A stretch of 64,000 nucleotides of DNA from Sthenelais limicola (lineage: Eukaryota; Annelida; Polychaeta; Phyllodocida; Sigalionidae), in NCBI GenBank assembly GCA_942159475.1, contig OW804095.1, positions 87,495,740-87,559,739 on the forward strand, in the 5' to 3' direction. Shown one piece after another: positions 1-10,916 of the stretch (position 1 is the stretch's first letter; each line of letters opens with the position of its first letter). Made by a program: the position numbers and the translations under genes. The notes under the pieces are model-generated. The model was not told where the DNA came from. It saw only the letters and a list, made by a program, of their open reading frames with translations, and did no database searches.

Positions 1-1887
1 CCTTTCCGCACCACACTTGAGAAAGCGCAGAAATTCGATGAAGTATGTGAGAAACTGGAAGAGCAAGGAATAATAGAAGAGACAAAAACTGGACCATGGT
101 CTAGTAGGTCTTTTATGGTGCAAAAATCAAGCGGTGGACATAGGCTCGTTACAGACTTTAGATATCTAAATTCAAATCTCATAAATCAGGCCCTAATCTC
201 TCCAAGGGCGGACGAGTCATTAGAATATGTAGGGGATTTAAGACCCACCATATTTTCCAAACTTGATGCCCAACAAGGCTTTTTCCAAATTCCACTACAC
301 GAAAATTCAAGAGACTATACAGCCTTCTGCAGCTATAGCAAGAAATACCGATATAAAGTGCTACCTATGGGATTAAAAACTTCCCCGCAGGCTTTCTGTG
401 CGCTAGTAACTATGATACTAAATAAGTTAAAGTACAAATGCGCGATCCCATATCTAGACGATCTTTTGATTCTATCAAAAACACAGGAGGACCATTTCAG
501 AGACTTGGGAAACGTCTTCCAAGCTTTAAGGGAAGGAAGACTAAAACTCAAGCGATCAAAATGCGAATTTTTCCTCGATAGAATAAATTTCCTAGGCATG
601 GTTGTCACCCCACAAGGGATACAGCCTTGCCCATCAAAGATCGAAGCACTTCAAAGTTTCCCAAGACCCAAGACAGTATCCCAAGTTCGATCCTTCAACG
701 GATTATGCCAGTTTTTCAAACGATTTATAAAGAACTTTAGCACAATAATTAAACCTTTGTATGCTTTAACAAAAGCTGGCTCAAAATTTAACTGGGACAA
801 GTCTTGCGAGAACGCTTTCAATACTATGAAACAGGCTATATGCGAAGATGCCCTACTGCATTTCCCAAACTTTGACAAGCAATTTATTCTTGCAACAGAC
901 GCGAGCTCAATTTCGGTGGGATCCGTCCTAAGTCAAGTTGATGATGCAGGTATTTTAAGACCAGTGGCCTTCGCAGGCAGGTGCCTAAGGAAACACGAAA
1001 CAAATTATAACACAACAGAACGCGAGGCTTTAGCAGTAGTTTATTCCATACTACACTTTAGGCACTATTTGGAGGGCAAAGAGTTCAAGTTATACACTGA
1101 TCATGCGGCGCTAATTCCCCTACTCACGAGTAAACAAAACAAGAATAGAATGGCTAGATGGGCATTAGAGATCCAACAGTTCTCATTCAAAATCGAACAC
1201 GTGAAAGGAAAGAAAAACATAGCCCCAGACATTTTATCTCGAAGAGAATACAAGGAGGAAAAACCCATGACAGAACCGCCCCCAAAACCTAAAAGAATCC
1301 GTGTAGCCACGCGTGTAAATTTTGACTCAAAACAAAAGGAACTATCCTTCGATCAAACAGATCCACCAGTCAAAATAATAAATCAAAACCAACCAAAGAA
1401 ATCGATTTTAAAATCAGACAGTACTCACCACTACTACTGTGATTGTGAGCTGTCATGGATTCAAGACAATCCTGAAAATAATTACAACCCGATTCTAAGT
1501 TCAAACATCCATCTGAAATTACCCAGATGGAAATACCCAAATAATCACCCTTTATACCAAACTAGACCCTCAGTTGGATTTACAAATCCAGCCGAAAACA
1601 AACAAACAGTTACCATAATACCTGGAAGACAACGTTTGTTCCCAGATCAAGAAGAGGACCTAGTCTCCTTCGGTCTGGAAGGGGACAAGCAAAAATGTTC
1701 TATGACGGCTGCACCTGATTTTCAGGGAGGGAACGTCATAAATGATAAGGCTAATGGGTGGGATGAAAGATCTATAACCACGCCTAAGCCAATTTCCTAT
1801 CATACCGAACTGACTCCCTCTGGCCATAACAGCAAGCCAGAAGAACTTCCCCAAAATTCAGGAAATACATTTTCTGAAACCGACTGA
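1..1887 (+). CDS. pol: Ty3/gypsy pol, reverse transcriptase and RNase H part (5' end outside window)
   Basis: The frame is open from base 1 and already inside the RT fingers, so gag, protease and the 5' LTR lie before the window. RT hallmarks appear in order: the aspartate of motif A in SKLDAQQGFFQIPL (about 265-305), LPMGLKTSPQAF (about 360-400) and the catalytic YLDD box (about 450-462). RNase H follows, with ATDAS (about 894), TEREAL (about 1014) and YTDHAAL (about 1092) supplying the expected acidic residues. A low-complexity linker of about 200 codons leads to a single TGA at 1885-1887. The next 126 bases stay open in the same frame and run into integrase, so this is one pol ORF with one internal stop. 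In Ty3/gypsy elements this enzyme copies element RNA into DNA in cytoplasmic particles. Codon integrity suggests a young copy. Confidence 0.93.
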   Translation, partial: PFRTTLEKAQKFDEVCEKLEEQGIIEETKTGPWSSRSFMVQKSSGGHRLVTDFRYLNSNLINQALISPRADESLEYVGDLRPTIFSKLDAQQGFFQIPLHENSRDYTAFCSYSKKYRYKVLPMGLKTSPQAFCALVTMILNKLKYKCAIPYLDDLLILSKTQEDHFRDLGNVFQALREGRLKLKRSKCEFFLDRINFLGMVVTPQGIQPCPSKIEALQSFPRPKTVSQVRSFNGLCQFFKRFIKNFSTIIKPLYALTKAGSKFNWDKSCENAFNTMKQAICEDALLHFPNFDKQFILATDASSISVGSVLSQVDDAGILRPVAFAGRCLRKHETNYNTTEREALAVVYSILHFRHYLEGKEFKLYTDHAALIPLLTSKQNKNRMARWALEIQQFSFKIEHVKGKKNIAPDILSRREYKEEKPMTEPPPKPKRIRVATRVNFDSKQKELSFDQTDPPVKIINQNQPKKSILKSDSTHHYYCDCELSWIQDNPENNYNPILSSNIHLKLPRWKYPNNHPLYQTRPSVGFTNPAENKQTVTIIPGRQRLFPDQEEDLVSFGLEGDKQKCSMTAAPDFQGGNVINDKANGWDERSITTPKPISYHTELTPSGHNSKPEELPQNSGNTFSETD

Positions 1888-3504
1888 ACAGAAAGGGAAA
1901 TAAATAATCCAATCCCACACATTTGCGCAACTACCCGCTCAAAAGAAAAAGCAAAGTTATATCCAAATAACTCAGCGGAATTAAAAGCGCAAGCAACAAG
2001 GGAATTAAATGATATGGAGGAAATACTTTCTAAAATGCCTGAAAATGTATTCTCTCTAACCAATTTAAAAAGAGAGCAGGCACGAACTCCATACATTGAC
2101 GCTATGATGCAATATCTTGAAAAGGAGATACTACCAGAAGATGACAAAATCTCTAACTTTGTGCTAAATAATAGCAGACATTTTCTGGTTATTGATAATA
2201 TACTGATGCATTTTTCTCTGGAAATGTGGAAAAAGTATGGACAATTGACCCTACAAATAGTCATACCGGAGGATTGGGTGGAAAACATATTATATATGTT
2301 CCACGATGACCCAATCCCGGGGCACATAGGACAATCTAAAATGATATCAGCCATGTTGCCAAAAGTATATTGGAGATTCATGAACAGGGACATCAAAAAT
2401 TATGTCAATACCTGTAATATCTGTCTCAAATCTAAAAAGATGAAGAAGACCCAAAAATCCCCTATGACTATAAGAGACCCAGCGACGCGTCCTTTTCAAC
2501 AAGTATGCATAGACGCAATTGGGCCCCTACCAGAGACAAAGGAAGGTTACAAATATATACACTGTATATTAGACTTTCATTCCAGATTCGCAATAACCTT
2601 CCCCACAAAGAATATCGATGCCGACAGTGCAATTTCAGGAGTGATCCAAAATCTGATATGTAAGCATGGGATACCAGAAACTATCCAATCAGACAATGGG
2701 ACCTCATATACGGGTAAGATATTCAAAGAGGGATGTGCTAAATATGGGATTAAACAGATCTTTTCCAGCCCCTTTAGGCCCAAATCAAACGGCCTAGTCG
2801 AACGGTACAACTCCTGCTTTAATACAGCTTTAAGAGCTTATAGCATGGAACAACAAAATCGCTGGAATTTGTACCTACAGCACATCACCTATTCCCTAAA
2901 CACCTCTGTTAATCAGACAACCGGCTACAGCCCATACTACATAATCTATGGGCGCCACCCAGCAACCATTCTGGACTCCTCATTGAAATTGGATAAAGAT
3001 ACCACAAATATCATCCAAAATGTGACAGACTCAATTATAGCACAAACTATCGCTAATGAGAATCTGTTGTCCAGACAGAAATCCCAGAAACTAAAAATGA
3101 AATACCAACATGATCGCACAGCGAAATACACCAATATTTCAGTAGGCGACCTAGTCTACATATTGGTGCCAAGTTTATTGGTCAAACATACTTCTAAGAA
3201 ACTTCAACAAACGTTTCAAGGACCACATATAGTGTGCAAATTCACTTCCCCAACATCAGTTGTTTTAAAGGATATACACACTAACAAACTTTTCAAAAGA
3301 CCATACCACGTAGACAGGCTTAAACGAGTCCAAGACATACAGGAAAATCCCTTTGCGGAACGTTTAATTAAAAGCCTGCCTCCAAAGCAGAAAAAGCTTT
3401 GGAACAGGACAAAAGGAAAAATTTCTCCAAAAGAGCAGCTTCTAAAGACAGACGCGACGATTTCCCCTCGTCCCAGTCATTCAAAGCTCAAGAGAAAATC
3501 CTAA
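1888..3504 (+). CDS. pol: Ty3/gypsy pol, integrase part
   Basis: Same frame as the RT/RNase H ORF upstream; the first Met after the TGA is at 2014. An HHCC zinc-binding region lies at about 2310-2440 (GHIG, then CNIC). The catalytic core shows the first aspartate in CIDAIG (about 2508), the second in QSDNGT (about 2688) and the glutamate in NGLVERYN (about 2790), a D,D-35-E spacing. A C-terminal region with GDLVYI (about 3145) and HVDRLKRV (about 3308) resembles the gypsy integrase C-terminal domain. I see no chromodomain. The protein ends in a basic Lys/Ser-rich tail. Integrase would insert element cDNA into the host genome. Whether it is made through readthrough of the TGA or is lost in this copy cannot be told from sequence alone. 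Confidence 0.92.
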   Translation, partial: TEREINNPIPHICATTRSKEKAKLYPNNSAELKAQATRELNDMEEILSKMPENVFSLTNLKREQARTPYIDAMMQYLEKEILPEDDKISNFVLNNSRHFLVIDNILMHFSLEMWKKYGQLTLQIVIPEDWVENILYMFHDDPIPGHIGQSKMISAMLPKVYWRFMNRDIKNYVNTCNICLKSKKMKKTQKSPMTIRDPATRPFQQVCIDAIGPLPETKEGYKYIHCILDFHSRFAITFPTKNIDADSAISGVIQNLICKHGIPETIQSDNGTSYTGKIFKEGCAKYGIKQIFSSPFRPKSNGLVERYNSCFNTALRAYSMEQQNRWNLYLQHITYSLNTSVNQTTGYSPYYIIYGRHPATILDSSLKLDKDTTNIIQNVTDSIIAQTIANENLLSRQKSQKLKMKYQHDRTAKYTNISVGDLVYILVPSLLVKHTSKKLQQTFQGPHIVCKFTSPTSVVLKDIHTNKLFKRPYHVDRLKRVQDIQENPFAERLIKSLPPKQKKLWNRTKGKISPKEQLLKTDATISPRPSHSKLKRKS

Positions 3505-4184
3505 TTAAGAATTCAAAGGAGGATTACAGTCCCCAACCGGCCCGTCAAATTATTATCCCTAAGCTTTATTTAAACAAGCATAGACGGTCGGAACTCCTTC
3601 ACAGCATTACCCCCTTTGTTCTATCAAAACATAGCAGATTAAAGCCAGACCAAAAAGCATGCCATAGACAAGCAATTGCAACCTAAAAGTAAGCTATCAC
3701 AAGAGACGCCAATCCCCACCCACAATTATCTTAATACGCAATGCTGGAAGCTTATCCAGAGCGACAACCGACATAGGAAACAATAGATAAAGTGACAAAG
3801 CCGACCATGTGTTACTGTCGCGACAAACATGTGGGTTCAGCGGACTTGCTGGCGAGCCGCTGTGACACTAACGCTTAATCACACCCATAGAATTAACGAA
3901 TACACATCCTTATCCAAGCTCCTTGACGGCTATTTCAAATATGAATACAGTGGCCTAGCCAACCAACTGGTCGCCATCATATAAGCGACACGTCTTAGAA
4001 GCTGGATAGTCACTTCCTTCCTACCCTACAATAGGACAACATCGCGTCCAGGTGAAAGCAAAACTAAGCAATTTGCCGACTATAAGTCTATAGGCAAGAC
4101 ACTACGCTATGGCGAGGTAATTATCTGACTATTGTTGATATACATATATATATATATATATATAAATAATTTTATCATCTAGAG
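3505..4184 (+). other. Internal region between pol and env, no ORF supported
   Basis: About 680 bases between integrase and the envelope-like ORF. A 95-codon frame overlapping the pol end (3399-3686) is probably a shadow. An (AT)n microsatellite lies at 4143-4164 just before the env start. A splice acceptor for a subgenomic env mRNA might lie here, but I could not pick one with confidence. Confidence 0.5.
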
Positions 4185-6959
4185 ATGATACATTTTTACA
4201 TACATAATAATCTATTTTGTATGCAACTTTACCCATATATTTGGGTTGAGAGTCAACGCTCTCCTAGCTTAGTATTATATTTGCAATTCATTTTACATAC
4301 TCGTATTATATCAGGAACAATTGTTTTTAGGATACAACTCCTCCCGTGGTATATATACCTGATGATCCATCTGTCAGGGGCAGCAAAACCTACACTAAGG
4401 CAAAACGTAGGCCTATTATTTGAACCTTTACCAGCGCCCATCGTCAATGGACATGACACCACGGAACTAATACTCGCAGTCCCATATAATATACCCCCAC
4501 TGCCGAGGAAATCTATCTCTTACAAACAAGAGATACAGGATTTAACCTACCACACGGTATATTCTGAAGATTTATCCATGACACTGTGTAAACAAGCGGA
4601 AACTATAGATTCAATGATCAGGGAAATAGACACACAGACGTCTGGAACCATGGATTCAATTAAGTTATTTTTATCAAATCCAATATCCCAGGAAGCGGCG
4701 AGAAACAAGAGAGCCACGCCCCTAGGATTCTTGAGTGGCTTATTCAAAGGAATTTTTGGCCTAGCTACAATGGATGATATTAATAATATCATAGGAACCA
4801 TGTACAACATCGATATAGTTCTTCAAAACTTTGCAGGCCAAGATATCCAAACAGCCAAACTACTCAAGAAGGTAATAAACCAGCAAAACTCTTTTAGAAA
4901 TATGTATATATCAGAACAATCATTAATGAACGGAGCGCTAGATAATATGGCCAGTACCTTAGACGGATGGGACAAAAACTTTACTATTCGGTTGGGTCAG
5001 ATCGACGCAAATGCTGCAAACGAACGCTCCCAACTCGCAGTACTAATGGAGGCTATCTCCACATTAACCAACAAACTGCATTTTCTATTATCCTTACAAT
5101 CCGTTTCAAACTCTTTAAGACTTTTGGCCACAGGGATACTCACCCCTGATATAGTAGACCCTAAGGAATTTGCAATGTACATGACCAAGATCGACTTGCA
5201 ACTTAAATTAGCATCTCCAGGCTCCAGAGTAGCGGTAACTGACATCGACTATTATTTTTCTCAGAAACTGTTGGTTTTCTTATACTCTAACAAACACCTA
5301 TATATACATATACCTATAATAATCTCATCCACTGAGGCTCTGTTCGATATCTACCAAGCAATAATAATTCCAGTACCAGTAAACACCAACAGTACTCCCA
5401 CCATAGGTACAACCACCTTAAATACGAAAGTTGAATTCCTAGCAGTATCTAGGGATAAAAGGATATTTCTGGAAATGACTGGAAGAGATTTACATGCGTG
5501 CCAAGGGGAGGCAATTAGAATATGTCAAAGGACAGCCCCGCGTATACACTCGTCGTCACCATCATGTCTAGTAAGTATTTTTCTAGACGACACGAAAAAT
5601 ATTAACGCAAAATGCATCTTCTCTATCCAGCCCCTAGCGAGCCCAGAAACAAACGCCATAGCAATCAGCAAAGACGAGTATCTAATAACAACTAACCAGG
5701 AATTTTACACGATCATTTGCCATGGGGAAACGGCCAGGAGACACAGAGCTAGGGCCTCCTTTATATTGGGAATCCCATGCTTCTGTACAGCGACCGTAGA
5801 AGATATAGCTATACCAAACTCACGATTACCGTGTAACACTTCAGACTCGTTCCACTATACTCTTCATACGTCTAACTTGCCTTTCCTAAGAGCTATGGAC
5901 ATCAACACGGAGCTGATAACAGCAAGCAGTGTCAGGCATGCCCCAATACATTTCAATCCCCCAAATCTAAGTATTTTCCTATCAAAATTAAAGAACTCAC
6001 CCAGATTAGACACACTATCTAAAATGGATCTGCTCCCATTCGCAGACGCGTTACTTAAAAACGCCACGGAGCTAAAAATACCAAATCTACAACCGGTAAT
6101 ACAGGATGATTCCCTTATGAGCAAAATAATGAATCATCAGGCTTGGGCATATATCACTCCAATTCTATCAATAATGGCAACAATAGTATCAATTTATAAC
6201 TTATGTAGAGCAAACAGAGCAGCACCCATGATAGCATCTGCCTATAGATACATAACAGATATAGAAGATGCACTAGTAAAAAGGAATATAACTCACATAA
6301 AACACGAACCAGCAGCGATTCCCCATAGACCAGGAAAACCTGCATATTTCAAACTGCTCAACCAGGAAGAAAATACAAACCTATTTACCATCGCTCTAGT
6401 AATCTTTGTGTCTTACGCAACAATTAAAATATTAATCAAAATGTACACCTGGTGTAAAAAGAAGGTAGGAATCTTGTCTAAAGATAGACGCACCACACCA
6501 AAGATTGTCCTCAAATTATACGGGTCCAGCCACTATTGTTTTACCCTTCTGGACCTACCCTATGAGCTGGATGAAATCACGCCTGTGAGTGCCCCTCGAT
6601 TACTACAGATAGAGGCGCACACCTTCCCAGTGCCAAAGGCCACGTTCGGCTGGTCAGGACCGCTAACACTAAAAACAAACGGAGAGGACCAGGAATTTTA
6701 TTTACCAACTGAACTGAACTTGCCCTATAGAGCTTTCTTCAATATTATCCCAGCCCTCAAAGACGAAACAATAACCAAAAGACTAGTTATGTCAACACCA
6801 AACTCCCCACCGATCACCATACGGGAGAAAACAAAAGAGGACAAGGACATGGAAGAAAATCCAATAGCAGAAACACAACCTCAGAGCACAACCGAATCCT
6901 TAGTGAACGACTTACTAAAAACCCTAATCGCTACCCCTACGGTAATAACTACAGAATAG
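4185..6959 (+). CDS. env: F-type envelope-like glycoprotein of the gypsy element
   Basis: A 924-residue ORF between pol and the 3' LTR, the env position in envelope-bearing Ty3/gypsy (errantivirus-like) elements. Visible features: a hydrophobic N-terminal stretch at about residues 30-66 that could act as signal sequence; a furin-type RNKR site at 173-176; just after it a glycine-rich hydrophobic segment (177-195), the arrangement of baculovirus-F-type fusion proteins; several Asn-X-Ser/Thr sites and paired cysteines between 400 and 600; a hydrophobic segment near 653-671; a strong transmembrane segment near 732-752 followed by Lys/Cys; and a long cytoplasmic tail of about 170 residues. The ORF is free of stops, so the copy looks recent. 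The family assignment is from architecture, not alignment. The exact start is uncertain; Met near residue 60 is an alternative. Confidence 0.8.
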   Translation: MIHFYIHNNLFCMQLYPYIWVESQRSPSLVLYLQFILHTRIISGTIVFRIQLLPWYIYLMIHLSGAAKPTLRQNVGLLFEPLPAPIVNGHDTTELILAVPYNIPPLPRKSISYKQEIQDLTYHTVYSEDLSMTLCKQAETIDSMIREIDTQTSGTMDSIKLFLSNPISQEAARNKRATPLGFLSGLFKGIFGLATMDDINNIIGTMYNIDIVLQNFAGQDIQTAKLLKKVINQQNSFRNMYISEQSLMNGALDNMASTLDGWDKNFTIRLGQIDANAANERSQLAVLMEAISTLTNKLHFLLSLQSVSNSLRLLATGILTPDIVDPKEFAMYMTKIDLQLKLASPGSRVAVTDIDYYFSQKLLVFLYSNKHLYIHIPIIISSTEALFDIYQAIIIPVPVNTNSTPTIGTTTLNTKVEFLAVSRDKRIFLEMTGRDLHACQGEAIRICQRTAPRIHSSSPSCLVSIFLDDTKNINAKCIFSIQPLASPETNAIAISKDEYLITTNQEFYTIICHGETARRHRARASFILGIPCFCTATVEDIAIPNSRLPCNTSDSFHYTLHTSNLPFLRAMDINTELITASSVRHAPIHFNPPNLSIFLSKLKNSPRLDTLSKMDLLPFADALLKNATELKIPNLQPVIQDDSLMSKIMNHQAWAYITPILSIMATIVSIYNLCRANRAAPMIASAYRYITDIEDALVKRNITHIKHEPAAIPHRPGKPAYFKLLNQEENTNLFTIALVIFVSYATIKILIKMYTWCKKKVGILSKDRRTTPKIVLKLYGSSHYCFTLLDLPYELDEITPVSAPRLLQIEAHTFPVPKATFGWSGPLTLKTNGEDQEFYLPTELNLPYRAFFNIIPALKDETITKRLVMSTPNSPPITIREKTKEDKDMEENPIAETQPQSTTESLVNDLLKTLIATPTVITTE

Positions 6960-7575
6960 GTAACAAAAATAATCTAAAGTAAAGGTTTCACAATTATGAC
7001 ACTGCCACTTCAATAGGGAATTGCCTTAACCGTTCACTGTATATTTTACCATGTATTTGAATTGCATTTTACATTTGTATTTTGATTCGCATTATATTTG
7101 TATTGGATTGCCTTTATATTTGTACTGTATCACATTGTATTGTACGGTAGTACGAATATTACCACCTACTCTAAAAATATGTCGAATTTTACACTTACTA
7201 TTTTTCTCATTAAGATGTTTTATGCAAATTACGGTAGATCGGTCTGAATACCTCATAAGCAAGCTTAAGGAGGCCAGGTATAAGTCGGCCAAGACCTAAG
7301 TTCTGTGAGAAGCGTCAGGAAAGCGCTATTTTACTAACCGACGCAAGTTACATGGAAAACAAATTATGATACCTAAAATGATGTATTTTTCCAAGTTCCG
7401 CGAATAAGGAACTAACTATAAAGTTAGAAGATGAATATGATCAAGTGAGAACCACTAGGTAAATCTATTTGTCCACATACTGGTATTTAATGCAAGATAG
7501 CAGCCACGCCCGGCCCAAAGGCAAAAAGCTACTGTGCAAAAACCAAGTTAACACTCACAAGGAACAGATCTTCCA

Positions 7576-7610
<35 letters not shown>

Positions 7611-7717
7611 TACTCAAAATGTATCTTATAATCGCAACATGTATATATGTTTCAACATTTGACAATTGTATTACTTAAGAGTCTACGGAGAGACATCCGT
7701 AAAAGTCGGGGGCATTA
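6960..7717 (+). other. 3' untranslated part of the gypsy element, with A-tract and polypurine tract
   Basis: No supported ORF. An A-run lies at about 7578-7606. A purine-rich stretch at about 7701-7712 directly before the LTR would serve as the polypurine primer for plus-strand DNA synthesis. Confidence 0.55.
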
Positions 7718-8316
7718 TGTCACGACCACAAATCACACCTTTTTTATTACATATGATTACATAATATTGTATAACATTACTCAAGTCTCATTTGATCTTA
7801 TATACATTTATTGCCTAACATTGTGCAACATTAATCGATGGCATTAATTACCCATCTCTCCATTATGCATCATTACTCATAATATATGTATGGTAATATC
7901 GCACCTACACACAAGGGGGAGCCAGGGGTCAGACTGGTGTGACGTCACCACTGATCCACCCCCTCAGGTCACGGACAGTGAACCAACTAACACCACCTGA
8001 TTGGTTGCCTTAATGAGGCACCTGCAAGGTGATTGGTTAAGGCCTGTCATTGGTTGATTACTCAAGAGATGTAAATATGTACCACATGATTCCTTCCGAT
8101 TGGAGGAATATGTAATTAATGCGCATGCGCAATGGGCTTCATGGTCAACTGACCAGCTGTATAAATTAAGCTGAATAAATGAGATTCATTAGTCTAGAAA
8201 CGGGACTACGTTGTTACGTATTATTATTATTATTATTAATATTCATATAGGCTATCCTCTAGCCTGGCTTCGCCTGAACATACCTCTACTCTACCTGACT
8301 GATAGTATAGCAGTCA
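7718..8316 (+). repeat. 3' LTR of the env-bearing gypsy element
   Basis: Starts TGTCACGACC right after a polypurine-like tract and ends GCAGTCA, giving the TG...CA ends expected of an LTR (599 bp). It contains a TATA box (TATAAAT, 8160-8166) and an AATAAA polyadenylation signal (8174-8179), plus a TTA microsatellite at about 8218-8236. Directly after it the sequence switches to - strand RT coding of another gypsy element, as expected at an insertion junction. The 5' LTR is outside the window, so the boundaries could not be confirmed by comparing two LTRs. Confidence 0.75.
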
Positions 8317-9501
8317 TATCAACGCGGCAGTGGATATGAGTCCTTTCGTGTGACGTTATTCAGATGCCTGAAATCGACACACACCCTAGTTGAGCCATCC
8401 GGCTTCAGAAGAAGAACAGTCAGGAAGGCCCACGGACCATTCCCCTCCTCGATCTTATCCTCTTCTAGCATTTTTCTGACCTGGGAGTCCAGAGCCTCCT
8501 GTTTTGCAAGCGGAACACGACAAAACGGTAACTTTATAGGCTTAGTGTCACCCGTGTCTATGGAGTGCAGAACCATGTTCATGAACTCCAACTGTTTGCC
8601 TTGCAATCTGAACACGCGCTTATTTGCATATACCAACTCGCCGCACCCTCTGCAGGGTTTCAGTATCTACAACATCAGCGCCCTCAATGATTGATTCCAG
8701 TTCAGTAATGCTAGGATTTTTACGGCCGGGTGAGTCAGTAGACCTTACTCCCCCTGGCTCGTGCCTTGAGTTTCCCTTCCACTTTCACCAAGTGAGAGTA
8801 ATCTCCCATGAAATTAGCTGCAACTGCATATGCGAATGCCACTGGCGTCCCCTGTGGCACGACTATTGCCAGTCCCGTAGAGTTCATGATGGGAAGTCCG
8901 TCACAGTGAGTAGACAGCACATATGTGTCTCAACCCTCAACAAAACCATCCATCCGTAACCCTACATCTAGCTCCATGATATAGAAACGCTGCTTTCGGG
9001 TAGGGATACGTCCACTGACGCAACCTTTACCTCGAACGCGTCCAACCGCACATCCTCCCTTAGGAAGGTGGTTGATATTGCACCTTTCCAGCGACAGAAC
9101 ACATGGTTCTTGCCACCCTCCAGGCGCCACATGAAGTCCTGACCCAGGACAGCTTCTTCACTGTCCAGGCCTTGGACTACAAGACAAGCGTTTGGGTACA
9201 AACGCCCTGCGATCTCAAAGTCAAAGACCGCATATCCCAGTGTTATAGGAGTGCCACTCGCAAGTGGTTTAACCTGTACCTGCGAAGTGAGCAGGACGGC
9301 TTGCGAGTGAGTGATTCATAGAACTTTTCTGACACTAGTGAGGTAGTAGCACCCGTATCGTAAAAAACATTCTCCTCGCGTAGCATCCATCTTAACTGGT
9401 ACGTACCATCTATCCACTATTGCTACTACATCAATAGGGATAGAGAGGTCATGACTGGCCGCAGAACTAGTCAGATTTCTAACACAGCGTTCCCCACTCA
9501 T
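8317..9501 (-). pseudogene. Degenerate gypsy pol (protease to start of RT), older - strand element
   Basis: Read on the - strand from 9501 down. A retropepsin active site DTGA is encoded at 9348-9359, in a different frame from the flanking protease-like segments. A VLGQDF-type ILG motif follows near 9130. An RT N-terminal segment (8636-8319) shows EEGNGPWAF and KPDGSTRVCVDFRHLN, then breaks off at RKDSYPLP where the LTR of the + strand element begins. Frames change at least three times, so the ORF is dead. Family and order (protease then RT) match Ty3/gypsy. The matching gag lies at 14.6-16.4 kb beyond two insertions, and the 5' LTR at 16463-16913. Confidence 0.8.
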
Positions 9502-9509
9502 GGTAGAGC

Positions 9510-10708
9510 CCCGCCCCCCCCCCCCCCCCCACTCAGGGGTAAAAAGTGTACGCTCTTCTGTTCCAGCCTTTGGAAAGTACCCCATTTCTGCGAATTTTCT
9601 GACAAGGCATATTACACCCCCTTTTTGTGGCAAAACGCTGAAAATTTGATGCTAAAAAAGACCCCTTTTTATGACTTTAAGGAGTCTTGCTTAACATGAT
9701 ACCCATTTTACCCCCCTTTTTTTGGCAAAACGCGGAAAAATTAGTGTTGCTGGTAGCATGATAACAATTGCCAAATTTCAATATTGTCTATTGAATATAT
9801 ATCTATATGTTAGGCTATCTGATGTTATTCTAAGGAGTATATTTAGCAATTTTACTATAGTGAGTGAGTGAGTGAGATTGGTTCCCTCATCAACACATGG
9901 TTATATCAAGGGCGGAAGAGCTGAAAGGGAGGCAGTTTATGATCATACCCTGCAGATTGACCATCACGAAATATCGCTAATTTTGTTCTCATCCATATGA
10001 AGCATAACTACTTATTAGATGTTATTAAACAGAGGCACCAGAGGCATTCAATAAGTGAACTTGGTTCCCTGATAAGGTATGGGTGATATGGTTTGATTTG
10101 TTTCTATTGGAGAAGGAAATTCAAATTCAAAACTTGTTAGGCAAAGATTTTCAGTATGGACGAAGGCTTTGCCCTTAATTTAACATCTTTATAATTGTGA
10201 ATAATTATTTGATAGGGTATTTATTTTTTATCATATGTACATTTCAAAAAGGTAATGTGCAGCTTACGATTAACATGCATGCACATTATGATGGAGGTTT
10301 AGAACTAGTTTGAATTGTATTGTAATGCCCACCTCCATCCCCCACTCCAATATATGATATCTCAGGCATGTTGCTAGGGAGCGTTTCTACGACGACGATG
10401 TTGCGTCGCCAAATATGCGGCCGTGATTTACGCAATTTAAATATATTCGTTTCTACCTTCCTTGAAAAAGTTCTGTCACAAATAGACCTATATGCTTTTC
10501 TGTGCCACAAAGAGAGTACAGAAATACCCCTTTTCCAGCATTCCGAGGACTTCACTTGCAAAAAATACCCCCTTTTTAACATTTTGCTGACTTCAGCTGC
10601 AAAATGGTACCCTTATTTTTTATTTCGCGCTCCGCTTTGGTGAGTGAAAAAGGACTCTTTTCTCTGCGAAATTGGGAACAGAAGAGCGCACACTTTTTAC
10701 CCCTGAGT

Positions 10709-10739
<31 letters not shown>

Positions 10740-10741
10740 GG
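9510..10741. mobile_element. TIR-bounded DNA element with 8-bp target duplication, inserted in old gypsy element
   Basis: Both ends carry the inverted sequence ACTCAGGGGTAAAAAGTGT followed by RCGCTCTTCTGTTCC, outward of which lies a long C-run (left 9510-9530; right, as G-run plus (GT)n, about 10707-10741). The octamer GGTAGAGC flanks it at 9502-9509 and 10742-10749. It is 1232 bp with no credible ORF, so non-autonomous. 8-bp duplications occur in hAT and a few other superfamilies; the CAGGGGT inside the repeat is hAT-like, but the outer C-run is odd. It contains one copy of a repeat (9860-9952) also present at 26305-26413. Confidence 0.72.
9860..9952 (+). repeat. Interspersed repeat copy, shared with 26305-26413
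   Basis: The core GTGAGTGAGATTGGTT, then TATCAAGGGCGG-AGAGCTG and GGAGGCAGTTTATGATCATA, recurs at 26305-26413 in the same order and orientation. Here it lies inside the 1232-bp TIR element. Confidence 0.65.
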
Positions 10742-10749
10742 GGTAGAGC

Positions 10750-10834
10750 TAACCGCAAGCAGTGCCCTGCCAGTGTCATTCTCACAACTGTTCGAACCAT
10801 CTACGCGGTCATGAGGAACCACCCAAAACTGTGT
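10750..10834 (-). pseudogene. Short gypsy gag-pol remnant between two DNA-element insertions
   Basis: About 85 bases trapped between the 8-bp and the TTAA duplications. It is open in one - strand frame, which continues into the protease-side segment once the 1232-bp element is disregarded. It has no motif of its own; the assignment rests on its position in the insertion layout. Confidence 0.5.
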
Positions 10835-10916
10835 TTAACCCATTCGAGGCCCGCGGGAAAACTGCGTCATCTGTTGAGAACGGACGTCAGCAATGTGCGT
10901 CACTATGCATGGGAGC

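Noticed and set aside
3399..3686. Small ORF overlapping the integrase end
   Set aside because: Lys-rich shadow of the basic pol tail in another frame; no start or motif support.
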